This document shows positions 1 to 5,105 of a stretch of 5,991 nucleotides of DNA, in pieces (position 1 is the first letter of the stretch; the number at the start of each line of letters is the position of its first letter). The notes under the pieces are model-generated. The model was given only the letters and a program-made list of their open reading frames with translations, was not told the origin of the DNA and made no database searches. The DNA comes from DAOTVS01 sp034436375. GTDB lineage: Bacteria; Chloroflexota; Anaerolineae; SpSt-313. The translations under genes were made by a program, and so were the position numbers. Location of the stretch: NCBI GenBank assembly GCA_034436375.1, contig DAOTVS010000309.1, positions 1-5,991 on the forward strand, written 5' to 3'.

Positions 1-278
1 AGGAAGATAAAGGTCAAAGCCAAAAGCACGAGGCCGCCGATGGCTGGGCCGCGCACCGCGGCGGTAAAGCGGCCGCCCGCTTCCTGATAGGCCCGCCAGG
101 CTGCGGCAAAAGAGCCCAGGGCGGGAATGAGGATAAACAGTGCCCACCAGTTGGCCAGGTAGAGCCCGGTGAGGTTCAACACCAGAAAGATGATTCCCAG
201 CAGGATCAGCACCGCTCCGGCGATCCAGGCGACATTCTCGCCCGGGCTCTCTCGCCTGGGAGGAGTGGGTTCATTCAT
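1..278 (-). CDS. Partial multi-helix membrane protein (LiaF/DUF5668-like N-terminal region)
   Basis: The reading frame starts at the ATG at 278-276 and stays open to the left edge, giving 92 complete codons with the C-terminus missing. A GGAGG lies 9 bases upstream of the ATG, which supports this start. After a short polar, proline-rich N-terminus (about residues 1-15) come a hydrophobic helix at about 16-36, a second at about 43-60 containing NWWALFILIPALG, a polar loop with WRAYQEAGGRF, and a third hydrophobic segment beginning near 78 (GPAIGGLVLLALTF). The NWW-LFILIPALG pattern followed by a short loop and another helix resembles the small transmembrane regions of LiaI/LiaF-type and DUF5668 proteins; this is recalled resemblance, not a search result. 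It follows the 55-residue membrane gene on the same strand after 74 bases and may share its transcript. The molecular function is unknown. Confidence 0.75.
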   Translation of the reverse strand, partial: MNEPTPPRRESPGENVAWIAGAVLILLGIIFLVLNLTGLYLANWWALFILIPALGSFAAAWRAYQEAGGRFTAAVRGPAIGGLVLLALTFIF

Positions 279-311
279 GGCAGGTAGCCTCCAGCTATCA
301 GGCTGACCATC

Positions 312-346
312 TGGCCCGGCGAGGCCCCTCGCTCCCCGCTGGGCCA
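312..346 (-). repeat. GC-rich nested inverted repeat (intergenic hairpin)
   Basis: Between the two small membrane-protein genes there is an outer pair TGGCCC (312-317) / GGGCCA (341-346). Inside it is a perfect inner pair GCGAGG (319-324) / CCTCGC (327-332) with a two-base centre. The two stems can stack in one RNA hairpin with an asymmetric 8-base bulge on one side. It sits 6 bases past the stop codon of the 55-residue gene as transcribed leftward. No U-run follows, so it does not meet the form of an intrinsic terminator. It could act as an RNA-stability, pausing or processing element. Confidence 0.5.
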
Positions 347-352
347 TCGTGG

Positions 353-520
353 TCAAGGGGCGCTACGTTCCTTGATCGCAATCAGCACGCCCCCAATCAA
401 CCCCGCACAGATGCCCAGAACGATCAGGCCGATCTGCGCTGCCGGCCCACCCAGCAGACCGTAGAGCAGGAGCACCACTCCCGCCGCCAGCAGCGCAAAG
501 CCTAATTTGTCCAACGCCAT
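353..520 (-). CDS. 55-residue two-helix membrane protein, hypothetical
   Basis: The chosen start is the ATG at 520-518, giving 55 residues (MALDKLGFALLAAG...). A longer in-frame start at 604 exists, but the extra 28 residues are polar and look non-coding. An AAGGGGAG Shine-Dalgarno lies about 6 bases before the ATG at 520, which decides the choice. The protein is almost all membrane: helix 1 spans about residues 6-24 and helix 2 about 29-48, joined by a short GGPAAQ turn, with a basic IKERSAP tail. I do not recognise a named family. It lies 125 bases downstream of the response regulator on the same strand. A possible -10 (TAGAAT, about 45 bases upstream of the ATG) has no convincing -35, so it may be read through from the signalling operon. 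The role is unknown. Confidence 0.7.
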   Translation of the reverse strand: MALDKLGFALLAAGVVLLLYGLLGGPAAQIGLIVLGICAGLIGGVLIAIKERSAP

Positions 521-615
521 CACTTTCTCCCCTTTGCCCCGGCACGCCAGCGGACCGCGAGATTCTTTGCCCTCCATTCTAGGTACTATCCGCTGTTGGC
601 GCATCCCCCTGCCGT

Positions 616-645
616 CCAGGTTTTGACCTGGTCAACCGGCCAGGT
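616..645. repeat. Three-part CCAGGT/ACCTGG alternating inverted repeat
   Basis: Three copies of one hexamer occur in alternating orientation: CCAGGT at 616-621, ACCTGG at 626-631 and CCAGGT at 640-645. The middle copy can pair with either neighbour, with a 4-base loop on one side and an 8-base loop on the other, so two mutually exclusive hairpins are possible. The outer copies also form an 8-base direct repeat, CCAGGTTT, with a 24-base period. The block abuts the last codons of the response-regulator gene. No T-run follows on either strand, so a classical terminator is not indicated. An operator for the downstream small membrane genes or an RNA switch are alternatives. Confidence 0.5.
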
Positions 646-1284
646 TTACAGCAGGTGATGCTTCAGGGCCAGAGCGACCGCCTCGGTGCGGCTGGCGACG
701 CCCAGCTTGGAGAGAATGCTCGACACGTGGAACTTGACGGTGGATTGGCTCACCACCAGCCGGTCGGCGATATCCGGGTTATTGAGGCCCTCCACCATCA
801 GCGCCAGCACCTCGCGCTCACGCTGGGTCAGGTCGCCGCCCGGGGCCGGCGGCTGGGTGGCCGCGTCAATCAGCGCCCTGGCCGCTTCCGGGGCCAGGGT
901 AGGGCGGCCGGCTGCGGCGGCGCGGATGGCCGCAGCCAACTCTCCTGCCGAGATGTTCTTGAGCAGGTAGCCAATGGCTCCCGCCTGCAGCGCCCTCTGG
1001 ACCAGGTCCTGCTGCTCAAAACTGGTCAGGGCGATCACCTGGATCTGCGGGCAAGCCGTGCGGATCGCTTTGGTGGCCGCCGCGCCATCCATCTTGGGCA
1101 TCACCAGGTCCATCAGCACTACATCGGGCTGCAGTTCAGGGCACAGGCGCACAGCTTCCTCGCCGCTCCCGGCCTGGCCCACCAGCTCGAGGTCATCATA
1201 GGCCAGGATAAAGTCCTCCAGGCCGCTGCGGACTATGGCGTGGTCGTCCACGATCAACACACGGATGCACTTCTCGCCGCTCAT
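646..1284 (-). CDS. NarL/FixJ-family DNA-binding response regulator
   Basis: A two-component response regulator of 212 residues, a normal length for the family. The receiver domain covers about residues 6-122. It has the acidic pair D13-D14, phospho-acceptor D59 in MDLVMPKMDG, T87 in IALTSF and K109 in YLLKN, so all conserved phosphorylation residues are present. A short Ala/Pro linker leads to a LuxR-type helix-turn-helix at about 148-212 (LTQREREVLALMVEGL, then STVKFHVSSILSKLGV). The start is the ATG at 1284. AAAGGAG lies 6 bases upstream of it, inside the last codons of the kinase gene, whereas the longer in-frame start at 1332 would overlap the kinase further and lacks support. Only 4 bases separate it from the kinase stop, so the two are almost certainly cotranscribed cognate partners. 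It should bind DNA after phosphorylation by that kinase; its targets are not known from the sequence. Confidence 0.96.
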   Translation of the reverse strand: MSGEKCIRVLIVDDHAIVRSGLEDFILAYDDLELVGQAGSGEEAVRLCPELQPDVVLMDLVMPKMDGAAATKAIRTACPQIQVIALTSFEQQDLVQRALQAGAIGYLLKNISAGELAAAIRAAAAGRPTLAPEAARALIDAATQPPAPGGDLTQREREVLALMVEGLNNPDIADRLVVSQSTVKFHVSSILSKLGVASRTEAVALALKHHLL

Positions 1285-1288
1285 CGTT

Positions 1289-3541
1289 TTACTCCTTTGG
1301 GCCTGCCGGCCAGACCACAGTAATCTGGGCACCCTCGCCGGCCCGGCTCTCGACCATCAGATCGGCGCCGACCGAGCGGGCGCGCTCGCGCATGATCCCC
1401 AGGCCCAGGTGATCCGCCGGCACCGTGGCCAGGTCAAAGCCGCGCCCATCATCGCGGATGGTGAGGGTCAACCGGGTCTCTCCAGTCAGAGGGTCAGGCT
1501 CGCAGCGCAGGCTCACCGCCGCCTGGCTGGCCTCGGCGTGCCTGGCAATGTTGTTCAGCGACTCCTGGGCGATACGGTAGAACGCCAACTGCACGTCCGG
1601 TGGCAGGTGCGGGCAATCGCCCTCCAGGGTCACCGTCACGGGCACGCGCGCCCGGCCGGTGATGGCCGTGGCCAATTGCTGCAGCAAGTCGCCCAGCGCC
1701 GCTTCCGTGAGGGCCGCCGGCCGCAGCTCCAGGAGCAGGGTGCGCATCTCGGCCAGGGCCCCGCGCGTGAGCTGGCGCAGCTTTTCCAGCCGCTTGAGCG
1801 CTTCCTGTGGATTGCGCTCATAGATGCGCGGCAGCACATCGGCCGTCAGGCTGGCGGAGAAGAGGGTCTGGCTGACAGCATCGTGCAGCTCGCGCGCCAG
1901 CCGGTTGCGCTCGGCCTCGACCGCCGACTGCTCGGCATGCTCATAGAGGCGGGCATTCTCCACCGCCAACCCGACCTGCTGGCCGATCGCAGCCAGCAGT
2001 GATAGCTCTTCGGCAGTGAACTCACGCTGGTCGCGGGAGCCGAGGGTAATGGCCCCAACCGGCCGCCCCTTGGCGATGAGCGGTGTGCTCACCACCTGCC
2101 GGATCCCTTCCCGTAGCAAGAGCTCCTTGAGATCACTTTCCGGGTAATCGTCCACCACGCGCACTACCGGCCTGCCCTCGCGGGCCGCCTGCTGGGCAGC
2201 GCCCATATCGGGAGGGATGCGCTCGACCCAGGGCATATTGATCTCTGATACGCCCCGCTGCACCATCAGCACCAGCGTCTGGCCGTCGGCGGCCATGCCA
2301 TAGGCGGCGCCGATATCCATGTGCATCAGCTCCAGGATCTTGTCGACGGCGCTGGCCTGGGTCTCTTCCAGGTCCAGTGATTGGCTGACCACCTCGGCAA
2401 TAGCGTTCAGGGTTGCCAGCTCCCGCGTGCGGCTGGCCACGCGAGCCTCCAGGTTGGCGTACGACTCGGCCAACTGTGCCGACATGGCATTGAATTGTTG
2501 CGCCAACTCTTCCAGCTCGTCGCCGGTATGGACGCTGACCGTCTGGCCAAAATGGCCACCGGCCACATCCTGGGCGCCGGCGATGAGCTGCTGGATCGGG
2601 CCGGTTATGCGCCCCATCCCCAGCATGACGACAAAAGTGGGCACAATGACGCCCAGCGCCAGAAGCACGATCAGAAAGAGCCGGTAGTTTTGGCTGGGGC
2701 TCATCAATGTGGCCCAGGTATCCTCGGTGATCAGCCCCCAAGGTGTGCCGGGTATGGGGGCATAGCTGGCCATGATATCGCGGCCCTGCAGATCGCGGGT
2801 GCGCAGGTAGCCCACCTTGTTGCCCAACACCTGTTGCACCGCTGGTTGCGTGGAGATATTCTCACCGATGCGCTCATTGCCCGTGCTGTAGATCAGGCGA
2901 CCGCTGCCATCGACGATGTAGGTCGTGCCCGTGTCATCAATGCGCAGCCGCACGATGCTGCCGTAAAAGGCGCTGACCGTGGAGGCGCCCAGGCGGAACA
3001 TGCCCACCAGGGTACCGCGCTCCTCTCCCATCGCGCCAATGATGGGCACGGCCACCATGATCACATCAGCGCCCTCCGGACCATCGGCTGTAATATCGGA
3101 AAAAACCGGTGCGTTGGAGCGCAAGAGCTGGCCGAAGAAGGGTTTCGCCGACCAATCCTGCCCCATGAGATCGGGGCGCTCCGGTTGAGAGGCCACCACC
3201 CGCCCCTGGGGGCTCAGCACAAGCACCCCCCCATCAAAGACGACCAGGCGGTTTGCCGCATAGAGCAGCGCCTGCCGCTGCTGCGGCGTGTCGCCATCGT
3301 ACAGCCCGGGCGTGCGGGCGATGTTCTCCAGCAGACGGCTGTACTCTTCGAACCCGCTCGAAAGCTGCCCGGCCGAAAGGCGCGCCAGCTCTTGATTGCG
3401 GCCGATGACCAGGTCCTCCGTCACATGCTGGTATGCATAAAAGGTCGTCAGCGCCACTGCCAGCAGGATGAGGGTCGTGGGAAAGAATGACCAGGCGATA
3501 ATGCGGGCGCGCAGGCGCCAGGGTCGCCGCTTCAGCAGCAT
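1289..3541 (-). CDS. dCache-HAMP-GAF sensor histidine kinase (HisKA_3/NarX class)
   Basis: A membrane sensor kinase of 750 residues. An N-terminal helix at about 15-37 is followed by a large extracytoplasmic region (about 40-285) with two PAS-like folds (VLVLSPQGRVVASQPERPD near 107-124; YIVDGSGRLIYS near 208-219), typical of a double Cache sensor. A second helix lies at about 286-310, then HAMP (about 311-363), a coiled-coil linker, a GAF domain (about 385-535), and the HisKA_3 dimerisation domain with phospho-acceptor H553 in ELHDAVSQTL. The HATPase domain follows with an N-box around N663/N664 (QESLNNIARHAEA), DDGRGF at 697-702 and HLGLGIMRERA at 711-721. All catalytic motifs look intact. 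The ATG at 3541 overlaps the end of the solute-binding-protein gene by 10 bases and has a GAGGAAG upstream, suggesting translational coupling. Its cognate regulator follows immediately. The ligand is unknown; the upstream lipoprotein may deliver it. Confidence 0.96.
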   Translation of the reverse strand: MLLKRRPWRLRARIIAWSFFPTTLILLAVALTTFYAYQHVTEDLVIGRNQELARLSAGQLSSGFEEYSRLLENIARTPGLYDGDTPQQRQALLYAANRLVVFDGGVLVLSPQGRVVASQPERPDLMGQDWSAKPFFGQLLRSNAPVFSDITADGPEGADVIMVAVPIIGAMGEERGTLVGMFRLGASTVSAFYGSIVRLRIDDTGTTYIVDGSGRLIYSTGNERIGENISTQPAVQQVLGNKVGYLRTRDLQGRDIMASYAPIPGTPWGLITEDTWATLMSPSQNYRLFLIVLLALGVIVPTFVVMLGMGRITGPIQQLIAGAQDVAGGHFGQTVSVHTGDELEELAQQFNAMSAQLAESYANLEARVASRTRELATLNAIAEVVSQSLDLEETQASAVDKILELMHMDIGAAYGMAADGQTLVLMVQRGVSEINMPWVERIPPDMGAAQQAAREGRPVVRVVDDYPESDLKELLLREGIRQVVSTPLIAKGRPVGAITLGSRDQREFTAEELSLLAAIGQQVGLAVENARLYEHAEQSAVEAERNRLARELHDAVSQTLFSASLTADVLPRIYERNPQEALKRLEKLRQLTRGALAEMRTLLLELRPAALTEAALGDLLQQLATAITGRARVPVTVTLEGDCPHLPPDVQLAFYRIAQESLNNIARHAEASQAAVSLRCEPDPLTGETRLTLTIRDDGRGFDLATVPADHLGLGIMRERARSVGADLMVESRAGEGAQITVVWPAGPKE

Positions 3542-4920
3542 GGATTATCTTCCTCGCTCACGGCCTTGGCCTTCTGAGCGGCCTGAATCTCCCGGCTGAC
3601 AGCGGCCATGGCGGCGGGCCCATCGAGCCCCAGGGTAAAGATACGATCCCAGGCAGCGTAAGCGATGCGCTTGGCTTCGGCCATATTGGCAAAGATCTCG
3701 GTCGTCACCGAGTAACCCTTGATGTGGCCGTCGGCAAAGGCGGCGATATCCATCCCCCTGGCCTTTTCCGGATACTGCTCGCGGATATCGCTCACCCATT
3801 CGTCCACCAGCGACGCCCGGGCCGGCTGCAGCAGGTTTGTGCGGGCCATGGCCCGGCCGTAATCTTTGCTGATCAGAAACTTGACCAGCTCCCAGGCGGC
3901 CTCGGGGTGCTTGGTGCCGGCATAGATGCCAAAGCCGTCGGTTGTGGCCAGGGTCGCCCGCCGCACCGGCCCAGCCGGAAAGGGCGCGACGCCGAGGCGG
4001 AAGGGGGCATTAGTGAGGATATCTTTGAGCGCCCACGAGCCATCCTCCACCATGGCCAGTTTGCCGGCGATAAAGGCCTGGCTGGCGCCCATTTTCTCTA
4101 CTCGCGGCAGGGTAGCCATGCTGTTGTCGAGCCACATGCGATCGTGCAACCAGGCATAGGCCTGCATGGCCTGCGGTTCGGCCATGAGGCAATGGGTGGG
4201 GTCCGCCGGGTCCACAAAATGACCGCCAAAGCTGTTGACGTGAATCTGCAGGCGGTCCCAGCTGACATCCACCATGCTGCCAAAGAGCGTCTGCCGGCCG
4301 TCGTCGCTGGCCGGCGTCAGGCGCTTCATCGCCTGCTGGTAATCAGCACAGGTCCAGGAGTCGGTAGGATAATCCACGCCGTACCGGTCAAAGAGGTCCT
4401 TGTTATAGTAGAGGGCCAGGGCGCCGTGGTACTTGGGCAGGCCATACTGCTTGCCATCGCGAGTGAAAAAGGAATTGTACTGCGCCGGGTCCCAGTCCTC
4501 GATGGTGGCACGGTCGAGGTCGGCCTGCACCATCGGGCGCAGATCCAGCGTGTAGCCCTTTTGCGCCCAGATGGGAAAATGGGTGCAGCAGCCCTGGAAA
4601 ACATCGGCGGCTGTGCCGGCCTCCATATCGGCCAGCATCTGCTCCTCTACATTATCAGGGTCGGGTGTGTAAAAGACGCGGATATTGGGGTGGGTGGCAT
4701 GGAACTCTTCCAGGAGCTGCTGGGCCATGGGGGGGAACCAATCTGTGCTCCAGTCCTGGTAGACGATCTGTACCTTGCCCTCAACCGGAGTGGGTTGCCG
4801 GCGCAGCGAGCCGCAGGCAGAGAGCGCTGCGCCCGCTGCAGCCAACGCCCCCCAACGCAAAAACGCTCGCCGCGAGAGGGCAGGCTGGGCCCGACCGTGG
4901 CTATCACCGGTGCTGTGCAT
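3532..4920 (-). CDS. ABC-family extracellular solute-binding lipoprotein (family 1, sugar-type)
   Basis: A 462-residue periplasmic-binding-protein-type lipoprotein. The start is the ATG at 4920, with AGGAG 6 bases upstream; the frame stays open to 5286, but that part is antisense to the methyltransferase. The N-terminus carries a twin-arginine-like motif SRRAFLR (16-22), a hydrophobic stretch and a lipobox LSAC with C36 as the predicted lipidated cysteine. This predicts export, possibly by Tat, and anchoring to the outer face of the membrane. Family 1 signatures follow: YYNKDLFDRYGVDYP near 171-185, QAFIAGKLAMVEDGSWAL near 281-298 and HPEAAWELVKFLIS near 338-351. These resemble MalE/UgpB-like carbohydrate-binding proteins, though the exact ligand cannot be read. 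No permease or ATPase gene is visible; the next gene is a sensor kinase, overlapped by 10 bases. A signalling role as ligand receptor is therefore inferred. The protein ends in two cysteines (CC), encoded inside the overlap. Confidence 0.93.
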   Translation of the reverse strand: MHSTGDSHGRAQPALSRRAFLRWGALAAAGAALSACGSLRRQPTPVEGKVQIVYQDWSTDWFPPMAQQLLEEFHATHPNIRVFYTPDPDNVEEQMLADMEAGTAADVFQGCCTHFPIWAQKGYTLDLRPMVQADLDRATIEDWDPAQYNSFFTRDGKQYGLPKYHGALALYYNKDLFDRYGVDYPTDSWTCADYQQAMKRLTPASDDGRQTLFGSMVDVSWDRLQIHVNSFGGHFVDPADPTHCLMAEPQAMQAYAWLHDRMWLDNSMATLPRVEKMGASQAFIAGKLAMVEDGSWALKDILTNAPFRLGVAPFPAGPVRRATLATTDGFGIYAGTKHPEAAWELVKFLISKDYGRAMARTNLLQPARASLVDEWVSDIREQYPEKARGMDIAAFADGHIKGYSVTTEIFANMAEAKRIAYAAWDRIFTLGLDGPAAMAAVSREIQAAQKAKAVSEEDNPCC

Positions 4921-4956
4921 GTGCTGCTCCTGGGTTTCACACCCTGACCTTAACAG

Positions 4957-4978
4957 ACCAGAAGAGTATACCAGAAGA
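4957..4978. repeat. Nine-base direct repeat ACCAGAAGA x2, 13-base period, around a -10 element
   Basis: Two perfect copies of ACCAGAAGA lie at 4957-4965 and 4970-4978, separated by GTAT. They flank and partly overlap the predicted -10 hexamer of the leftward operon (4970-4965). Regulatory direct repeats at such spacing often bind a dimeric regulator. A chance duplication is possible, but nine exact bases within 22 are unlikely at random. No binding protein can be named. Confidence 0.45.
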
Positions 4979-4993
4979 CTTGGCAGCAGGCAA
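4965..4993 (-). promoter_or_regulatory. Predicted sigma-70-type promoter of the solute-binding-protein/kinase/regulator operon
   Basis: Reading leftward there is a -35 candidate TTGCCT (4993-4988, 4 of 6 matches to TTGACA), a 17-base spacer, and a -10 TATACT (4970-4965, 5 of 6 matches to TATAAT). A TGG just upstream of the -10 (4973-4971) makes an extended -10. The expected start of transcription is near 4958, about 38 bases before the ATG at 4920. The -35 falls inside a perfect inverted repeat, suggesting control at this point. Confidence 0.55.
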
Positions 4994-5000
4994 TGCTGCC
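4982..5000. promoter_or_regulatory. Perfect inverted repeat GGCAGCA-N5-TGCTGCC, candidate operator
   Basis: The two 7-base arms (4982-4988 and 4994-5000) are exact reverse complements around a 5-base centre, GGCAA. The right edge of the left arm and the whole centre coincide with the predicted -35 of the leftward operon. The repeat lies 13 bases upstream of the -35 of the rightward methyltransferase promoter. A 19-base dyad overlapping a promoter is the form of a repressor operator. It could also be a hairpin, but it lies upstream of both predicted transcription starts, so a DNA-level role is more likely. Confidence 0.5.
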
Positions 5001-5013
5001 GCTGTCCGCAAGC

Positions 5014-5043
5014 TTGACACAAGCGCGCCGATGAGTTTATATT
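5014..5043 (+). promoter_or_regulatory. Near-consensus sigma-70 promoter of the AviRa-like gene
   Basis: A perfect TTGACA (5014-5019) is followed after 18 bases by TATATT (5038-5043), matching TATAAT at 5 of 6 positions. Few GC-rich intergenic regions hold such a match by chance. The predicted start of transcription is around 5049-5051, giving a leader of about 55 bases before the methyltransferase ATG. The strength of the match predicts appreciable basal expression unless it is repressed. Confidence 0.72.
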
Positions 5044-5048
5044 GCACC

Positions 5049-5090
5049 ATGCAGATATGGGAACGCGCAACGCGAGATATGTCGGAGTGA
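5049..5090 (+). CDS. Possible 13-codon leader ORF upstream of the AviRa-like gene
   Basis: An ATG at 5049-5051 opens a 13-codon frame (MQIWERATRDMSE) ending at TGA 5088-5090. The predicted transcription start falls on or next to this ATG, so the mRNA could begin with the start codon and be translated as a leaderless message. There is no Shine-Dalgarno. The ORF ends 15 bases before, and in the same frame as, the methyltransferase. Regulatory leader peptides are known upstream of erm-type rRNA methyltransferases. Here the role is inferred from position only, and chance is a serious alternative. Confidence 0.25.
   Translation: MQIWERATRDMSE
5053..5081. repeat. Direct repeat AGATATG x2 with inner AACGCG x2 in the methyltransferase leader
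   Basis: AGATATG occurs at 5053-5059 and 5075-5081, exactly 22 bases apart (about two helical turns). Between them AACGCG occurs twice (5062-5067 and 5069-5074), and CGCG-CAA-CGCG could form a small hairpin. The block lies just downstream of the predicted start of transcription. It could be a regulator site or a coincidence of a short region. Confidence 0.3.
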
Positions 5091-5097
5091 ACTGTCT

Positions 5098-5103
5098 GGA
5101 GGG
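5098..5103 (+). promoter_or_regulatory. Ribosome binding site of the AviRa-like gene, unusually close
   Basis: GGAGGG ends only 2 bases before the ATG at 5106, whereas the usual gap is about 5 to 9. A second, weaker GGAG (5084-5087) lies too far upstream, inside the end of the possible leader ORF. The N-terminus of the protein matches the family from this ATG, so the start is sound. The cramped site may mean weak initiation, or initiation helped by ribosomes ending the leader ORF. Confidence 0.5.
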
Positions 5104-5105
5104 CC

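Noticed and set aside
616..631. CCAGGT-TTTG-ACCTGG as an intrinsic terminator of the signalling operon
   Set aside because: The stem is only 6 bases and no T-run follows on the transcribed strand.
1285..1332. Sixteen-residue N-terminal extension of the response regulator
   Set aside because: It would begin inside the kinase gene without a ribosome site, while AAAGGAG lies at the right distance before the ATG at 1284, and the receiver domain needs no extra residues.
2381..3490. Plus-strand open frame of 369 codons
   Set aside because: It is antisense to the histidine kinase, rich in His/Gln/Arg/Ala without motifs, and has no ribosome site.
3724..4947. Plus-strand open frame of 407 codons
   Set aside because: It lies wholly antisense to the solute-binding-protein gene, has no recognisable domain and a shadow-like composition. 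GC-rich third positions keep such frames open.
5088..5090. Idea that TGA 5088-5090 is read through, fusing the leader frame to the methyltransferase
   Set aside because: The methyltransferase family starts at the ATG at 5106, which has its own GGAGGG. Nothing such as a recoding element is visible.
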